DNA of 12,057 nt, from contig RFNU01000078.1 in NCBI GenBank assembly GCA_009927065.1, positions 1-12,057 on the forward strand. The letters run 5' to 3'. The notes under the pieces are model-generated. The model did no database searches. It had not been told where the DNA came from and saw only the letters and a list, made by a program, of their open reading frames with translations. Both the position numbers and the translations under genes were made by a program. Source of the stretch: a bacterium. Lineage in GTDB: Bacteria; Pseudomonadota; Gammaproteobacteria; Berkiellales; Berkiellaceae. Positions 1-6,691 of this stretch are shown here, in pieces (the first letter of the stretch is position 1; every line of letters starts with the position of its first letter).

Positions 1-790
1 CTTTATTATCAATCAGTTCTTTTAAGGCAGAGATCCTTTTTGTCATCAAAGGATGAGTGGAAAAAATCTCGGCTAAAAAGGTACTCAATCCTTTATCGTT
101 TTGATAATGATACAGGTAATCATCAGTATTGAGATGATTCATCAGATGCTTGCCGGCAACAAGTAATAACAGCCCTTTTTCTGCGCCTGCAGGAGCAACA
201 TTAAAACCAATATTGTCACAAGTATATTCTCTAGCACGACTATAAGCTTTAAATAAAAATGGTATAAAATGAGCAGGCCAAATTAAAAGATTCCAAAAAG
301 AAGAGACATGGTTTCTTTTAATATGCCCTAGTTCGTGAGCGATAATAAATTCAACTTCTGCTTGGCCTTCTTTTAAAGCATGGGCTAATACATCTGAATA
401 AAGAACAAGATAGTTTTTTCCCCAAATGCGTGTAGCAAAGGCATTAAGCATACCACCGGATTGAAGAATGTAAGCTTCTGGAGCTTTCTTTAACTGCAGT
501 AATGCAGATTGATTTTTAATCACCGCATCATAAACTGGAAACTGATTTGGGGTTATTTTAATAGCATTACCAATTAAATAACCTTTTAAAAGCAAAGGGG
601 ATAGCAAGCTAAAAAAGATAAAAATTGCAAAATAAAGCATATACAATCTAGAGATAATGATTTCCGCATTACTCTTTGGGGAATGCCACCAAGACATTAA
701 AGAGTATCCGATAAAATAATAGAGAGCTAAGCTGGATAACAGCATTATAGTGAAATAAAATCTTTCTTTGAAATTAACTTTATAATTCAT
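1..790 (-). CDS. M48 family membrane metallopeptidase, C-terminus cut by window edge
   Basis: 263 codons can be read before the left edge, with no stop, so the C-terminus lies outside the window. The start ATG at 788-790 has an AAGGAA ribosome binding site just upstream. Two hydrophobic segments (about residues 11-31 and 50-67) suggest an N-terminal membrane anchor. The zinc-protease signature HELGH is at residues 152-156. The third zinc ligand is E188 in SRAREYTCD (184-192), with D192 in the usual place, and the STHP motif is at 244-247. These are the hallmarks of peptidase family M48 (HtpX/Ste24 type), which cleaves damaged or membrane proteins. A hydrophobic stretch between HELGH and E188 resembles the third membrane region of HtpX. 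The REYTCD form fits a generic M48 peptidase better than HtpX itself, so I give no symbol. It lies about 240 nt downstream of pgsA and probably has its own promoter. Confidence 0.88.
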   Translation of the reverse strand, partial: MNYKVNFKERFYFTIMLLSSLALYYFIGYSLMSWWHSPKSNAEIIISRLYMLYFAIFIFFSLLSPLLLKGYLIGNAIKITPNQFPVYDAVIKNQSALLQLKKAPEAYILQSGGMLNAFATRIWGKNYLVLYSDVLAHALKEGQAEVEFIIAHELGHIKRNHVSSFWNLLIWPAHFIPFLFKAYSRAREYTCDNIGFNVAPAGAEKGLLLLVAGKHLMNHLNTDDYLYHYQNDKGLSTFLAEIFSTHPLMTKRISALKELIDNK

Positions 791-823
791 TGAATGTTCC
801 TTGAGTTTTTAATTGTGAATTTA

Positions 824-852
824 AATTTATCAAGAATGTAATGAAAAAACAA
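824..852 (-). promoter_or_regulatory. Candidate sigma70 promoter of the M48 peptidase gene
   Basis: On the minus strand a TTGTTT -35 box (847-852) is followed after 17 nt by a TAAATT -10 box (824-829). This predicts transcription starting about 27 nt before the ATG. The spacer is very AT-rich, so chance matches are likely. The possible terminator just after pgsA makes a separate promoter plausible. Confidence 0.28.
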
Positions 853-1006
853 TAATTTTAAAATAAATGATATTGTTTGACTGAAAATATCAGTTTTTTT
901 AAGTTAAATAGATAAATTCATTGTTATTTTCATGTTGTTTTTTTAAATTTTAATATGTGATGATTGATGATAAAAGCAAGGGCTGATTGAGAAAGTAAAA
1001 CTGAAG

Positions 1007-1024
1007 ATCCCCTGTTACAGGGAT
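1007..1024 (-). terminator. Possible terminator after pgsA
   Basis: Six bases past the pgsA stop the minus strand can form a hairpin with arms ATCCCTG and CAGGGGAT (one bulged G) and a 3-nt loop. It is followed by CTTCAGTTTT, a poor U-tract. The position is right for the end of the uvrY-uvrC-pgsA transcript, but the weak U-run keeps confidence modest. Confidence 0.4.
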
Positions 1025-1029
1025 TTCTA

Positions 1030-1596
1030 TTATGTGTGATTTTTATGGAGAGTGCCGAGCTCTTTTGACAATAAAAGACAATATGTTACAAAACCAATCC
1101 AACCAAGGCATGCTGAGATGTTGAGTCCAAAGACACCGAGGTAATAAAAAAAATGATAAGAGACCAAACCAGGGTAACTCAACAACAGGCCAATCGCGAT
1201 AAGCTGAATAGCTGTTTTCATTTTACCTAATCTGTTAACTTTAACAAGATGACTTAATTGCTGCTCTGAAGCAAAATGTCTAAAAGATGCCATAAGCAAG
1301 TCTCTGTTAATGATTAATAAAGTTGGCAGTGTAATCCAAACTGTTTGATAAGAAACAGCCAGGATAATTAAAGAGGAGGCAACAAGAAATTTATCTGCAA
1401 ACTGATCGAGAAACGCTCCAAAAGATGTTTGTAATTTCATCTTTCTAGCTAAATAACCATCAAGCCAATCTGACAGCGCTGCTAATACAAATAAAGGCAA
1501 AATAAAAGCATGAACTGTATCTATAAAGTAAAAAATAATCATGATGATTGTCAACGCAAACCGTAACAAAGTAATGATTGTTGGAGTATTGATCAT
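1030..1596 (-). CDS. pgsA: CDP-diacylglycerol-glycerol-3-phosphate 3-phosphatidyltransferase
   Basis: PgsA joins CDP-diacylglycerol and glycerol-3-phosphate to make phosphatidylglycerophosphate, the committed step to phosphatidylglycerol and cardiolipin, in the inner membrane. The protein is 188 aa with several hydrophobic segments. It carries the complete CDP-alcohol phosphotransferase motif D-x2-DG-x2-AR-x8-G-x3-D-x3-D within SDWLDGYLARK and the following GAFLDQFADK. The start chosen is the ATG at 1594-1596 (MINTPTIITLLR), which matches the family N-terminus and has an AGGA Shine-Dalgarno 7 nt upstream. An in-frame TTG six codons earlier would put that AGGA inside the gene. It is downstream of uvrC, as in E. 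coli and relatives, but separated by about 137 nt with a hairpin, so it may have its own promoter. No tRNA cluster follows, unlike E. coli. Confidence 0.95.
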   Translation of the reverse strand: MINTPTIITLLRFALTIIMIIFYFIDTVHAFILPLFVLAALSDWLDGYLARKMKLQTSFGAFLDQFADKFLVASSLIILAVSYQTVWITLPTLLIINRDLLMASFRHFASEQQLSHLVKVNRLGKMKTAIQLIAIGLLLSYPGLVSYHFFYYLGVFGLNISACLGWIGFVTYCLLLSKELGTLHKNHT

Positions 1597-1658
1597 GAAA
1601 ATTTCCTGGTTCAAAGAAAATGATAACTTTAAAAAAACAGCTATTTATTAATACTGTC

Positions 1659-1687
1659 AGTTTATGAAATGGATGAATTTAAATCAA
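1659..1687 (-). promoter_or_regulatory. Candidate promoter for pgsA
   Basis: The uvrC-pgsA gap contains TTGATT (1682-1687), a 17-nt spacer and TAAACT (1659-1664) on the minus strand, giving a leader of about 55 nt. It lies downstream of the hairpin at 1714-1742, so pgsA could be transcribed independently if that hairpin stops uvrC transcripts. It rests on hexamer matches alone in AT-rich DNA. Confidence 0.28.
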
Positions 1688-1713
1688 GACATGTTAACGA
1701 AAAACCAACCAAG

Positions 1714-1742
1714 TATCAGTAAAAAGATATTTTTTACTGATA
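1714..1742 (-). terminator. Perfect 12-bp inverted repeat over the uvrC stop codon
   Basis: The arms TATCAGTAAAAA and TTTTTACTGATA are exact reverse complements around a 5-nt loop. The uvrC stop TAA (1734-1736) lies in the first arm of the RNA. Downstream on the minus strand comes CTTGGTTGGTTTTT, an interrupted U-rich run. The stem is AT-rich, so this may be a weak terminator or attenuator, or an mRNA 3'-end protector between uvrC and pgsA. Confidence 0.45.
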
Positions 1743-3524
1743 TTGTCTTAAAAATTTAAGTAATTTTTCTGCTCTTTTTAGTCCTATACCATCAACATTC
1801 AGTAACTGTTGCAATGAGGCGTGAATAAGCCCTTGCCACCCCCCAAAAGTTCTTAATAAATGGACTTTCCTCTCTGAACTCAGTCCTTTAAATTCATCTA
1901 AAGGGGTGCTTAATGATTTTTTAACCTGCCTCTTTTTTTGCCAGGTGATAACAAAACGATGTGTCTCATCACGTATTTGCTGTAAGAGCAAAAATCCTGG
2001 CTGATGAGGTCTCAGTGCGAGTTGTTCGGCTTCAGCTAAAAGAGGGTTCCAACGAAAAAGAGTTTCTTCTCCTGCTCGTCTAGCGGGACCTTTAGCAATA
2101 GCTATGACTGGAAGTTGACAGCCAATATCATCAAGTGCCTGTAATGCCGCATGTAATTGTGTTATACCTCCATCGACAAGCAATAAATCAGGTAATCGTT
2201 CTTCTTTTTGTGCTTGAGTTAAGTGCCGAACTAAAGTTTGATGCATACTATAAACATCATTGTTCAGTAATTTTTCTTCATGCTGTATGGTATAACGACG
2301 ATAATAATTTTTTATAAAACCAGTTGGCGAGCAATGTACAATCGCTCCTACTGTTTGATCACCCTGATGATGTGAAATATCAATACAATCTATTTTTTTG
2401 ATATCGTTGATTTGTAATGCATTCATTAAGTCATCAAATCGCTTTTCAAATAAAGTATTTTTATGCTTATGCCGAGAGCTATTATCAAGCAAACTGTCCA
2501 TCGCTATCTTAAGCCATGCATGCTCTCGATCATCTTTAGGTGGACGTAAAGTAACAATTACGCCATGAATACAAACAGATGTTTTAAGATGACTCATGAT
2601 GATTTCATCAGGTATCCACTGTGCTGGAAGCTCGTCATACAGTCTATTCATGAGCTCTTCAAGCATGATCGGCAGTTCTTGATGCAGCTTGTCTACAACT
2701 GGGACAAATTGAGAGCCTTGAATTTTACCATCAACAACCATCAATTGATGGACATATGGTAATGCGCAAGCCAAAACATCGATCCGTCTCTGGTCTGAAC
2801 TATCGATCCGCTGATTACGCTGCAAAGATCGCAATCTCTTGATATGATCACGTATTTCTTTTGCTTGCTCGAACTGTTCACTTGTACTAAAAGAAATCAT
2901 TTTTTTTTCGAGTTGATCAACAAGCAATGATGATGAGCTTGTTAAAAAATCTACCGCTTGATGGACACTTTTTTTGTAATCTTCTGCGCTAATAATGTTG
3001 ACACAAGGGGCAGAGCATTGTTTGATTTGATAATTCAAGCATGGTCGAGTCCGATTGGAAAAAATTGTATCACTACATGATCGTAATAAAAAAACTTTCA
3101 TTAAGACATCGAGCGTTGTGCGAGCAAGCTCAACACTCGGATAAGGTCCGAAAAATGTCCATCGATTATGTTTTTTTCCGCGATACCACATTAAACGCGG
3201 AGCAATATGATCTGTTAAGACAATATAAGGATAGCTCTTATCATCTTTAAGCAAAATATTATAAGGTGGGCGATGGCTTTTGATAAGATGATTTTCAAGC
3301 AGCAATGCCTCTTCTTCTGTTTGTGTGATTGTTAAAATAATCGAGCTAATTTTACTGACCATGATCGATATGCGATCATTAGCAGGAGAATTTTTATAAC
3401 TCGATAATCTATTTTTTAAATTCTTTGCTTTACCTATATATAAAATGAAGCCTTCTGCATCCAGCATTTGATAAACGCCAGCTCGTTCAGGCGTATCTAA
3501 CAAAAATGTTTTAAAATCAAACAT
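1734..3524 (-). CDS. uvrC: Excinuclease ABC subunit C
   Basis: UvrC is the nuclease of nucleotide excision repair. Recruited by UvrB, it cuts on both sides of a DNA lesion. Numbered from the chosen start, the protein is 596 aa (E. coli 610) with all parts in order: a GIY-YIG nuclease at the N-terminus (GVY, YIGKAKNLKNR, then E77 in LLLENHLIKSHR); four cysteines C150, C162, C170 and C174, spaced as in the iron-sulfur site of E. coli UvrC; a UVR motif near 205-235; an RNase H-like second nuclease with D382 (DISHHQGDQTVG), D451 (LLLVDGGITQ) and H522 (RDETHRF); and a C-terminal helix-hairpin-helix (VDGIGLKRAEKLL). I chose the ATG at 3522-3524 because MFDFKTFL matches the family N-terminus. Another ATG lies five codons upstream (3539). 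The gene overlaps the uvrY end by 8 nt (ATGTTTGA), suggesting translational coupling. Confidence 0.97.
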   Translation of the reverse strand: MFDFKTFLLDTPERAGVYQMLDAEGFILYIGKAKNLKNRLSSYKNSPANDRISIMVSKISSIILTITQTEEEALLLENHLIKSHRPPYNILLKDDKSYPYIVLTDHIAPRLMWYRGKKHNRWTFFGPYPSVELARTTLDVLMKVFLLRSCSDTIFSNRTRPCLNYQIKQCSAPCVNIISAEDYKKSVHQAVDFLTSSSSLLVDQLEKKMISFSTSEQFEQAKEIRDHIKRLRSLQRNQRIDSSDQRRIDVLACALPYVHQLMVVDGKIQGSQFVPVVDKLHQELPIMLEELMNRLYDELPAQWIPDEIIMSHLKTSVCIHGVIVTLRPPKDDREHAWLKIAMDSLLDNSSRHKHKNTLFEKRFDDLMNALQINDIKKIDCIDISHHQGDQTVGAIVHCSPTGFIKNYYRRYTIQHEEKLLNNDVYSMHQTLVRHLTQAQKEERLPDLLLVDGGITQLHAALQALDDIGCQLPVIAIAKGPARRAGEETLFRWNPLLAEAEQLALRPHQPGFLLLQQIRDETHRFVITWQKKRQVKKSLSTPLDEFKGLSSERKVHLLRTFGGWQGLIHASLQQLLNVDGIGLKRAEKLLKFLRQYQ

Positions 3525-4188
3525 AAGTTTGATGACCATGAATGTTTTTATTGATGAGTCTATATTTTATCGCAAAATATATTAAATCAACATCATGATT
3601 AAGACCGAGTTTTTCCAATAAGCGTGTTCGATAAGTACTAATTGTTTTTGGCGAAAGAAAAAGCGCTTTGGATATTTGTTGTGTTCTTCTACCGGCTATA
3701 ATTTCAGTAAAGATTTGCATTTCTCGCTGTGAAAGAGTTTTTAACATGTTTTCTGCATCTGCATCGAGATCATCATTTCTTCGAAAGATTTCTTTTTGAG
3801 CTAACGGGGGGCTCATATATTGAATGGATCGATAAGCATTGAAAACAGCTAGAACAACTTCAGAAATCTCGCATTTTTTAGAAAGAAATACTGAAACGCC
3901 TTGCTTAATAAGCAGATTCATGGTGACGAGCATTTCTTCATTACATAAAAGCACAAATTTAGTTCTGGGAGATGTTCGCTTAAGCAACTTAATTAACTCA
4001 AGAGTATTGTGTCCATCAAAAACGATATCTACTAAGCAAACATCTATGGGCCGATCTTTCAATATACTCACAGCCTGATCAAGACAACTTGCTTCATCTG
4101 TAGCAATAATATCCTGATGGCCAGCCAGCACATAGGCCAGACCTCGAAGAATTAAAGCTTGATTATCGGCAATAAGAACACGAATCAT
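3517..4188 (-). CDS. uvrY: UvrY/GacA/LetA-type LuxR-family response regulator with an altered receiver
   Basis: This 223-aa protein has the GacA/UvrY layout: a receiver domain (about 1-120) and a LuxR-type helix-turn-helix (about 150-215, SQREMQIF, ISKALFLSPKTISTYRTRLLEKL). In the family, phosphorylation by BarA/GacS/LetS activates transcription of small RNAs that sequester CsrA. The phosphoacceptor D54 (CLVDIV) and switch lysine K104 (FLSKK) are present. The acidic pair is D8-N9 instead of DD, and the conserved Thr/Ser at the end of beta-4 is C82 (VLLC), so phosphorylation chemistry or signalling may differ. Its position directly before uvrC is the classic gammaproteobacterial arrangement and supports the identity. 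The ATG at 4186-4188 has only a weak AAGAA upstream. Confidence 0.88.
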   Translation of the reverse strand: MIRVLIADNQALILRGLAYVLAGHQDIIATDEASCLDQAVSILKDRPIDVCLVDIVFDGHNTLELIKLLKRTSPRTKFVLLCNEEMLVTMNLLIKQGVSVFLSKKCEISEVVLAVFNAYRSIQYMSPPLAQKEIFRRNDDLDADAENMLKTLSQREMQIFTEIIAGRRTQQISKALFLSPKTISTYRTRLLEKLGLNHDVDLIYFAIKYRLINKNIHGHQTYV

Positions 4189-4224
4189 TCAATTTCTTAA
4201 GTTTTTTCATAATAAAAGCAAGTC

Positions 4225-4254
4225 ATTTTACGATGAATTGCACTTAAAACGCAA
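4225..4254 (-). promoter_or_regulatory. Candidate promoter of the uvrY-uvrC operon
   Basis: Minus-strand TTGCGT (4249-4254), an 18-nt spacer and TAAAAT (4225-4230) lie just upstream of uvrY, predicting a leader of about 30 nt. The location in the 132-nt gap after the rhodanese gene fits. Support is by motif and position only. Confidence 0.4.
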
Positions 4255-4256
4255 GG

Positions 4257-4272
4257 GAGCATTCACATGCTC
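4257..4272 (-). repeat. Small hairpin with GUGA loop
   Basis: On the minus strand GAGCAT and ATGCTC pair perfectly around GTGA, a GNRA-type tetraloop. It lies between the rhodanese stop and the likely uvrY promoter. No U-tract follows, so it is not a standard terminator. It may protect the 3' end of the rhodanese mRNA. Confidence 0.3.
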
Positions 4273-4320
4273 ACAATACGGGACAAAATAGACATTGAAC
4301 TTACACATCGCGAGAGTCTT

Positions 4321-4638
4321 TTAATCTTGAATTAAAAAAAATCCCGATTGAATCCAATCGTTGATACCTCGCGATAAGTTATAAACCGTAAGATGATAAC
4401 TATGCTCTAAGAGATGTTCTGCAGCCACTCCGCTACGATATCCAGATCGGCAATAAAAAACATACTCATTGTTTTCTGGTAAGTCTTCTATTAAAAATCT
4501 ACTTAAAGGCTTATGAACGGCGTTTATAATATGTCCTGCTTGATACTCATGATCTTCTCTTACATCAATAATGAGCAGTGATGGATTATTATCTATCATT
4601 TTCTTTAAATCTTGGCTTGTTATTTTTATTAACGGCAT
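4321..4638 (-). CDS. Single-domain rhodanese-like sulfurtransferase
   Basis: This small protein (105 aa from the chosen start) is one rhodanese domain. It shows IIDVREDHEYQAGHI (the conserved DVRE region) and the active-site loop CRSGYRS, whose cysteine is C63 from the chosen start. It ends with the family's G-x2-W-x3-G pattern (RGINDWIQSGF). Such proteins carry sulfur on the catalytic cysteine, as in GlpE or PspE, but the physiological acceptor cannot be read here. The ATG at 4636-4638 (MPLIKITSQDLKKM) gives the normal family N-terminus and has a weak AGAG upstream. An in-frame ATG at 4680 would add 14 residues that do not look like the family and has no ribosome binding site. It is co-oriented with uvrY, 132 nt downstream, and probably transcribed separately. 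Confidence 0.88.
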   Translation of the reverse strand: MPLIKITSQDLKKMIDNNPSLLIIDVREDHEYQAGHIINAVHKPLSRFLIEDLPENNEYVFYCRSGYRSGVAAEHLLEHSYHLTVYNLSRGINDWIQSGFFLIQD

Positions 4639-5098
4639 GCTGATAACTCTGAACGGTTTACAGATCGTGTTACTCAGCATAGCAATATTATTCTAGAGTA
4701 TCGAGTCATTTTTCATTTGATTGCTGTACAGCTGATAAAGAAATGAGCTGATAGTGATCGTATCACCGCCGACTGTATGTATTGTATCAAAAACCAGCAT
4801 GCTTTTTACTCTGGCACTATTGGTACAATCAGCAAGAAAATATGATCACTGAGACTTATCGCAAAACAATATCTGAGTTAGAAAAAAACGACTGATTATA
4901 TCTTATGTTAAAATAACCGAGTGTTTGGCCAGTTTTAGAGAAAAGTGATATCTTGTATTTATATTGAGTTAAAGTATAGTCAAATTGAATGAAATTGTCT
5001 AAACTGTTGAGTAAGATAGAACTTAGTGATGTCACGGTCAGCACCGGTTAAGTCCTATTTCTGAGATTTAAATTTTTAACAACCAAAGAGGTCAATTT
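4639..5098. other. Intergenic region with yccA promoter and small repeats
   Basis: This 460-nt divergent spacer separates the rhodanese gene and yccA. It contains palindrome GCTGTACAGC (4723-4732), direct repeats of AGCTGATA (4730-4737 and 4746-4753), a 13-nt inverted repeat GTGATCGTATCAC (4754-4766), and a likely yccA promoter. The minus strand also has two short open frames (4856-5044, and one open through 4693-4800 that starts at an ATG at 4800). Neither resembles a family I know. They could be chance or remains of a decayed gene. Confidence 0.5.
4953..4980 (+). promoter_or_regulatory. Candidate yccA promoter
   Basis: TTGTAT (4953-4958), a 16-nt spacer and TATAGT (4975-4980) form a reasonable sigma70 promoter pointing at yccA. 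It predicts a leader of roughly 110 nt. No closer promoter of similar quality is visible. Confidence 0.4.
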
Positions 5099-5770
5099 AT
5101 GGTTAATCGCTCTCAAGCCGTATCTAGAGGACATGCTCTAAGTGAGCAGAATTTAGTAATGCGTAATACAATGCTTCTTTTATCGTTGAACTTTCTTTTT
5201 TCTGCATTTACTGCCTATTTATCTATGACTGCAAACGCTCGCCCAATGGGTTTAGGTGTTTTGTTTGTTTATATGGGTCTTGTTTTTGCGATTCAAGCGT
5301 TCAGAAATTCAGGGATAGCTATTCTTCTTGTTTTTATGTTAACAGGAATTCTAGGTTATACTCTTGGGCCTTTGCTTAACTTTACCTTACAGAACTTTTC
5401 TAATGGCTCTGCCATTATTTCAACAGCTTTTCTAGGAACAGCGGGTATTTTTGGCGGTCTTTCATTTTATGCCATGACAACCAAAGAAGATATGAATTAT
5501 TTGGCTGGCTTTTTAACAGTAGGCTCATTCACTGTAGTAGCCCTGTCGATTTTAAATCTTCTTTTTTTCCAAATGCCCATTATGTCTTTAGTTGTAGCAT
5601 CAGCCATCTTACTTTTATCAAGTGGTTGGATTTTATTTGAACTGTCAGCCATCGTTCGTGGCGGCCAAACGAATTATATTTTAGCTACAGTTGCTATTTA
5701 TGTTCAGTTATACAATATCTTTGTTTCATTAATTCAAATTCTCAGCAGCCTATCCTCAAGAGATCGTTGA
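5099..5770 (+). CDS. yccA: YccA/Bax inhibitor-1 family inner-membrane protein
   Basis: The protein is 223 aa with a short charged N-terminus and seven hydrophobic segments, at about residues 24-43, 51-68, 72-94, 105-126, 135-156, 159-182 and 192-214. This is the topology of the BI-1/TMBIM family. The last part (FELSAIVRGGQTNYILATVAIYVQLYNIFVSLIQIL, residues 180-215) closely follows the end of E. coli YccA, including the GG-x-TNY and LYNIFVSL signatures. E. coli YccA binds the FtsH protease and limits degradation of SecY. That role is inferred here from similarity. Where YccA has aspartate near residue 181 (LFDTS), this protein has glutamate. The ATG has GAGGT six bases upstream. It is a single gene with its own terminator, convergent with lspA. 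Confidence 0.92.
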   Translation: MVNRSQAVSRGHALSEQNLVMRNTMLLLSLNFLFSAFTAYLSMTANARPMGLGVLFVYMGLVFAIQAFRNSGIAILLVFMLTGILGYTLGPLLNFTLQNFSNGSAIISTAFLGTAGIFGGLSFYAMTTKEDMNYLAGFLTVGSFTVVALSILNLLFFQMPIMSLVVASAILLLSSGWILFELSAIVRGGQTNYILATVAIYVQLYNIFVSLIQILSSLSSRDR

Positions 5771-5780
5771 TTTAGACAAC

Positions 5781-5814
5781 AAGCCAGTTATGACTTAAAA
5801 TATCTGGCTTTTTT
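5781..5814 (+). terminator. Rho-independent terminator of yccA
   Basis: Eleven bases after the yccA stop, AAGCCAG (5781-5787) pairs perfectly with CTGGCTT (5804-5810) across a 16-nt loop and runs into TTTTTT (5809-5814). Position and structure fit an intrinsic terminator. Confidence 0.8.
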
Positions 5815-5846
5815 GAGCAACATACGTCCGCAATCCTTTTCCTTTA

Positions 5847-5877
5847 AGGGAAGATCAAGATCTTCCCTCTCTTTTTT
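5847..5877 (+). terminator. Second strong terminator-like hairpin downstream of yccA
   Basis: AGGGAAGAT and ATCTTCCCT form a perfect 9-bp stem with loop CAAG, followed by CTC and six T residues (5872-5877) on the plus strand. It is stronger than the yccA terminator 35 nt upstream, yet no gene lies between them. It may be a back-up terminator or the end of an unannotated small RNA. Confidence 0.65.
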
Positions 5878-6223
5878 AATTAATTGTTGTTGAACAGTTT
5901 TCCCCACATATTTTTTCTGGCAACAATGTATTGCAACACCTAGATTAAACAGGGCTATCCTTGACAAAGGCGGGCATAAGCTGGTCACCTATTGAGTGGA
6001 CAATGCTCAAAAATATGGCAAGAGTTTATTTAAATTCTCTGCTTCTCATACATCACAGAAATAAAGAGCGAGCAATCAACTTTCTCTTACACTCTGGCAC
6101 GAAGTTATCAGCAAGCAGGGGGGTTTGGCTCCATCACAAGAGCTTCGGATCGATAAAGAATAAGGAAAGGGCAGTAAGGCGTCTTTGGGACAGATCCTAA
6201 TAGCACCATAGTGTTGCTGTCGC

Positions 6224-6691
6224 TTAATTGGAAGCGCGCTTATTCATGGCCGGTAGTTCACAAGACGGTCGTTGAAACAAGACTAAAAGGAAAGCTAATG
6301 TAATATAAACATCGGCTAAATTAAAAATTGGCCAGGACCATTCATGCCAAGAAATGAGCATAAAATCTCTGACAAACCCTAACACCATCCTATCAAAAAG
6401 ATTACCTAAACCACCGGCTAAAATTAATAACAAAATTGTTTTATTAGAGCTTTTATGATCGCTTTTATGAAACATCCAGATGAAAATATTTAAAATTAAT
6501 ACATTGAAGATAGTGATCAATTTGGTGAAGCCTTGCCCCAAACCAAATCCTAATCCATAATTTTTTGCTAAACAGAGTGACAGGATTGAAAATAAATTAA
6601 TTTTTTGTCCTAATGCGAGCAAAGTAAAAGCAATATGCTTAGAGACTAGGTCTAAGCATATTAAGGTTAACAAAATCAACCAATTAACCAT
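6224..6691 (-). CDS. lspA: Lipoprotein signal peptidase (signal peptidase II)
   Basis: LspA cleaves the signal peptide of lipoproteins after Lgt has attached diacylglycerol, acting as an aspartyl protease in the inner membrane. From the ATG at 6689-6691 the protein is 155 aa with four hydrophobic segments. The catalytic aspartates are D100 (GGLGNLFDR) and D127 (IFNLADVYI). The usual N-x-GAAF motif appears as NYGLGFGL, a mild departure from the consensus. The start chosen gives the normal MVNWLILL N-terminus and overlaps the ileS stop by 8 nt (ATGGTTAA). A GGAGAG lies about 10 nt upstream inside ileS. An ATG 13 codons earlier is unlikely. Coupling to ileS is the standard gammaproteobacterial arrangement, but the usual following genes fkpB and ispH are absent here. 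Confidence 0.95.
   Translation of the reverse strand: MVNWLILLTLICLDLVSKHIAFTLLALGQKINLFSILSLCLAKNYGLGFGLGQGFTKLITIFNVLILNIFIWMFHKSDHKSSNKTILLLILAGGLGNLFDRMVLGFVRDFMLISWHEWSWPIFNLADVYITLAFLLVLFQRPSCELPAMNKRASN

Larger units (their letters stand above)
5771..6223. other. Convergent intergenic region, no gene recognised
   Basis: This 453-nt gap between the yccA and lspA stops holds the yccA terminator, a second terminator-like hairpin at 5847-5877, and about 345 nt with no recognisable gene. Short open frames exist on both strands (plus 5961-6200, minus 5788-5988), but they lack ribosome binding sites and family similarity. I found no tRNA, tmRNA or RNase P RNA signature. No good terminator for the ileS-lspA transcript is visible. 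Confidence 0.5.

Noticed and set aside
880..900. Short hairpin ACTGA/TCAGT followed by seven T on the plus strand
   Set aside because: No plus-strand gene lies upstream, and a 5-bp AT-rich stem is expected by chance in this AT-rich spacer.
791..1029. tRNA genes expected after pgsA by analogy with E. coli
   Set aside because: No cloverleaf or GTTCGA T-loop signature is present here or elsewhere in the window.
2135..3250. Three plus-strand open frames (60-69 codons) opposite uvrC
   Set aside because: They are antisense to a complete, well-conserved uvrC and have no family similarity.
3839..4078. Plus-strand 79-codon frame opposite uvrY
   Set aside because: It lies wholly within the uvrY receiver domain and has no independent support.
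5847..5915. oriC-like features (GATC-rich repeat and TGTGGGGAA near 5900)
   Set aside because: The DnaA-box match has two mismatches and no further boxes or origin-linked genes are nearby.
5788..5988. 66-codon minus-strand frame in the same gap
   Set aside because: It runs through two terminator hairpins and has no ribosome binding site or similarity.
5961..6200. 79-codon plus-strand frame in the yccA-lspA gap
   Set aside because: No ribosome binding site and no recognisable family. The repeated KERA-like segments look like chance.
6181..6200. GTCTTTGGGACAGATCC resembling an insertion-sequence terminal repeat
   Set aside because: No matching inverted partner or transposase remnant was found nearby.
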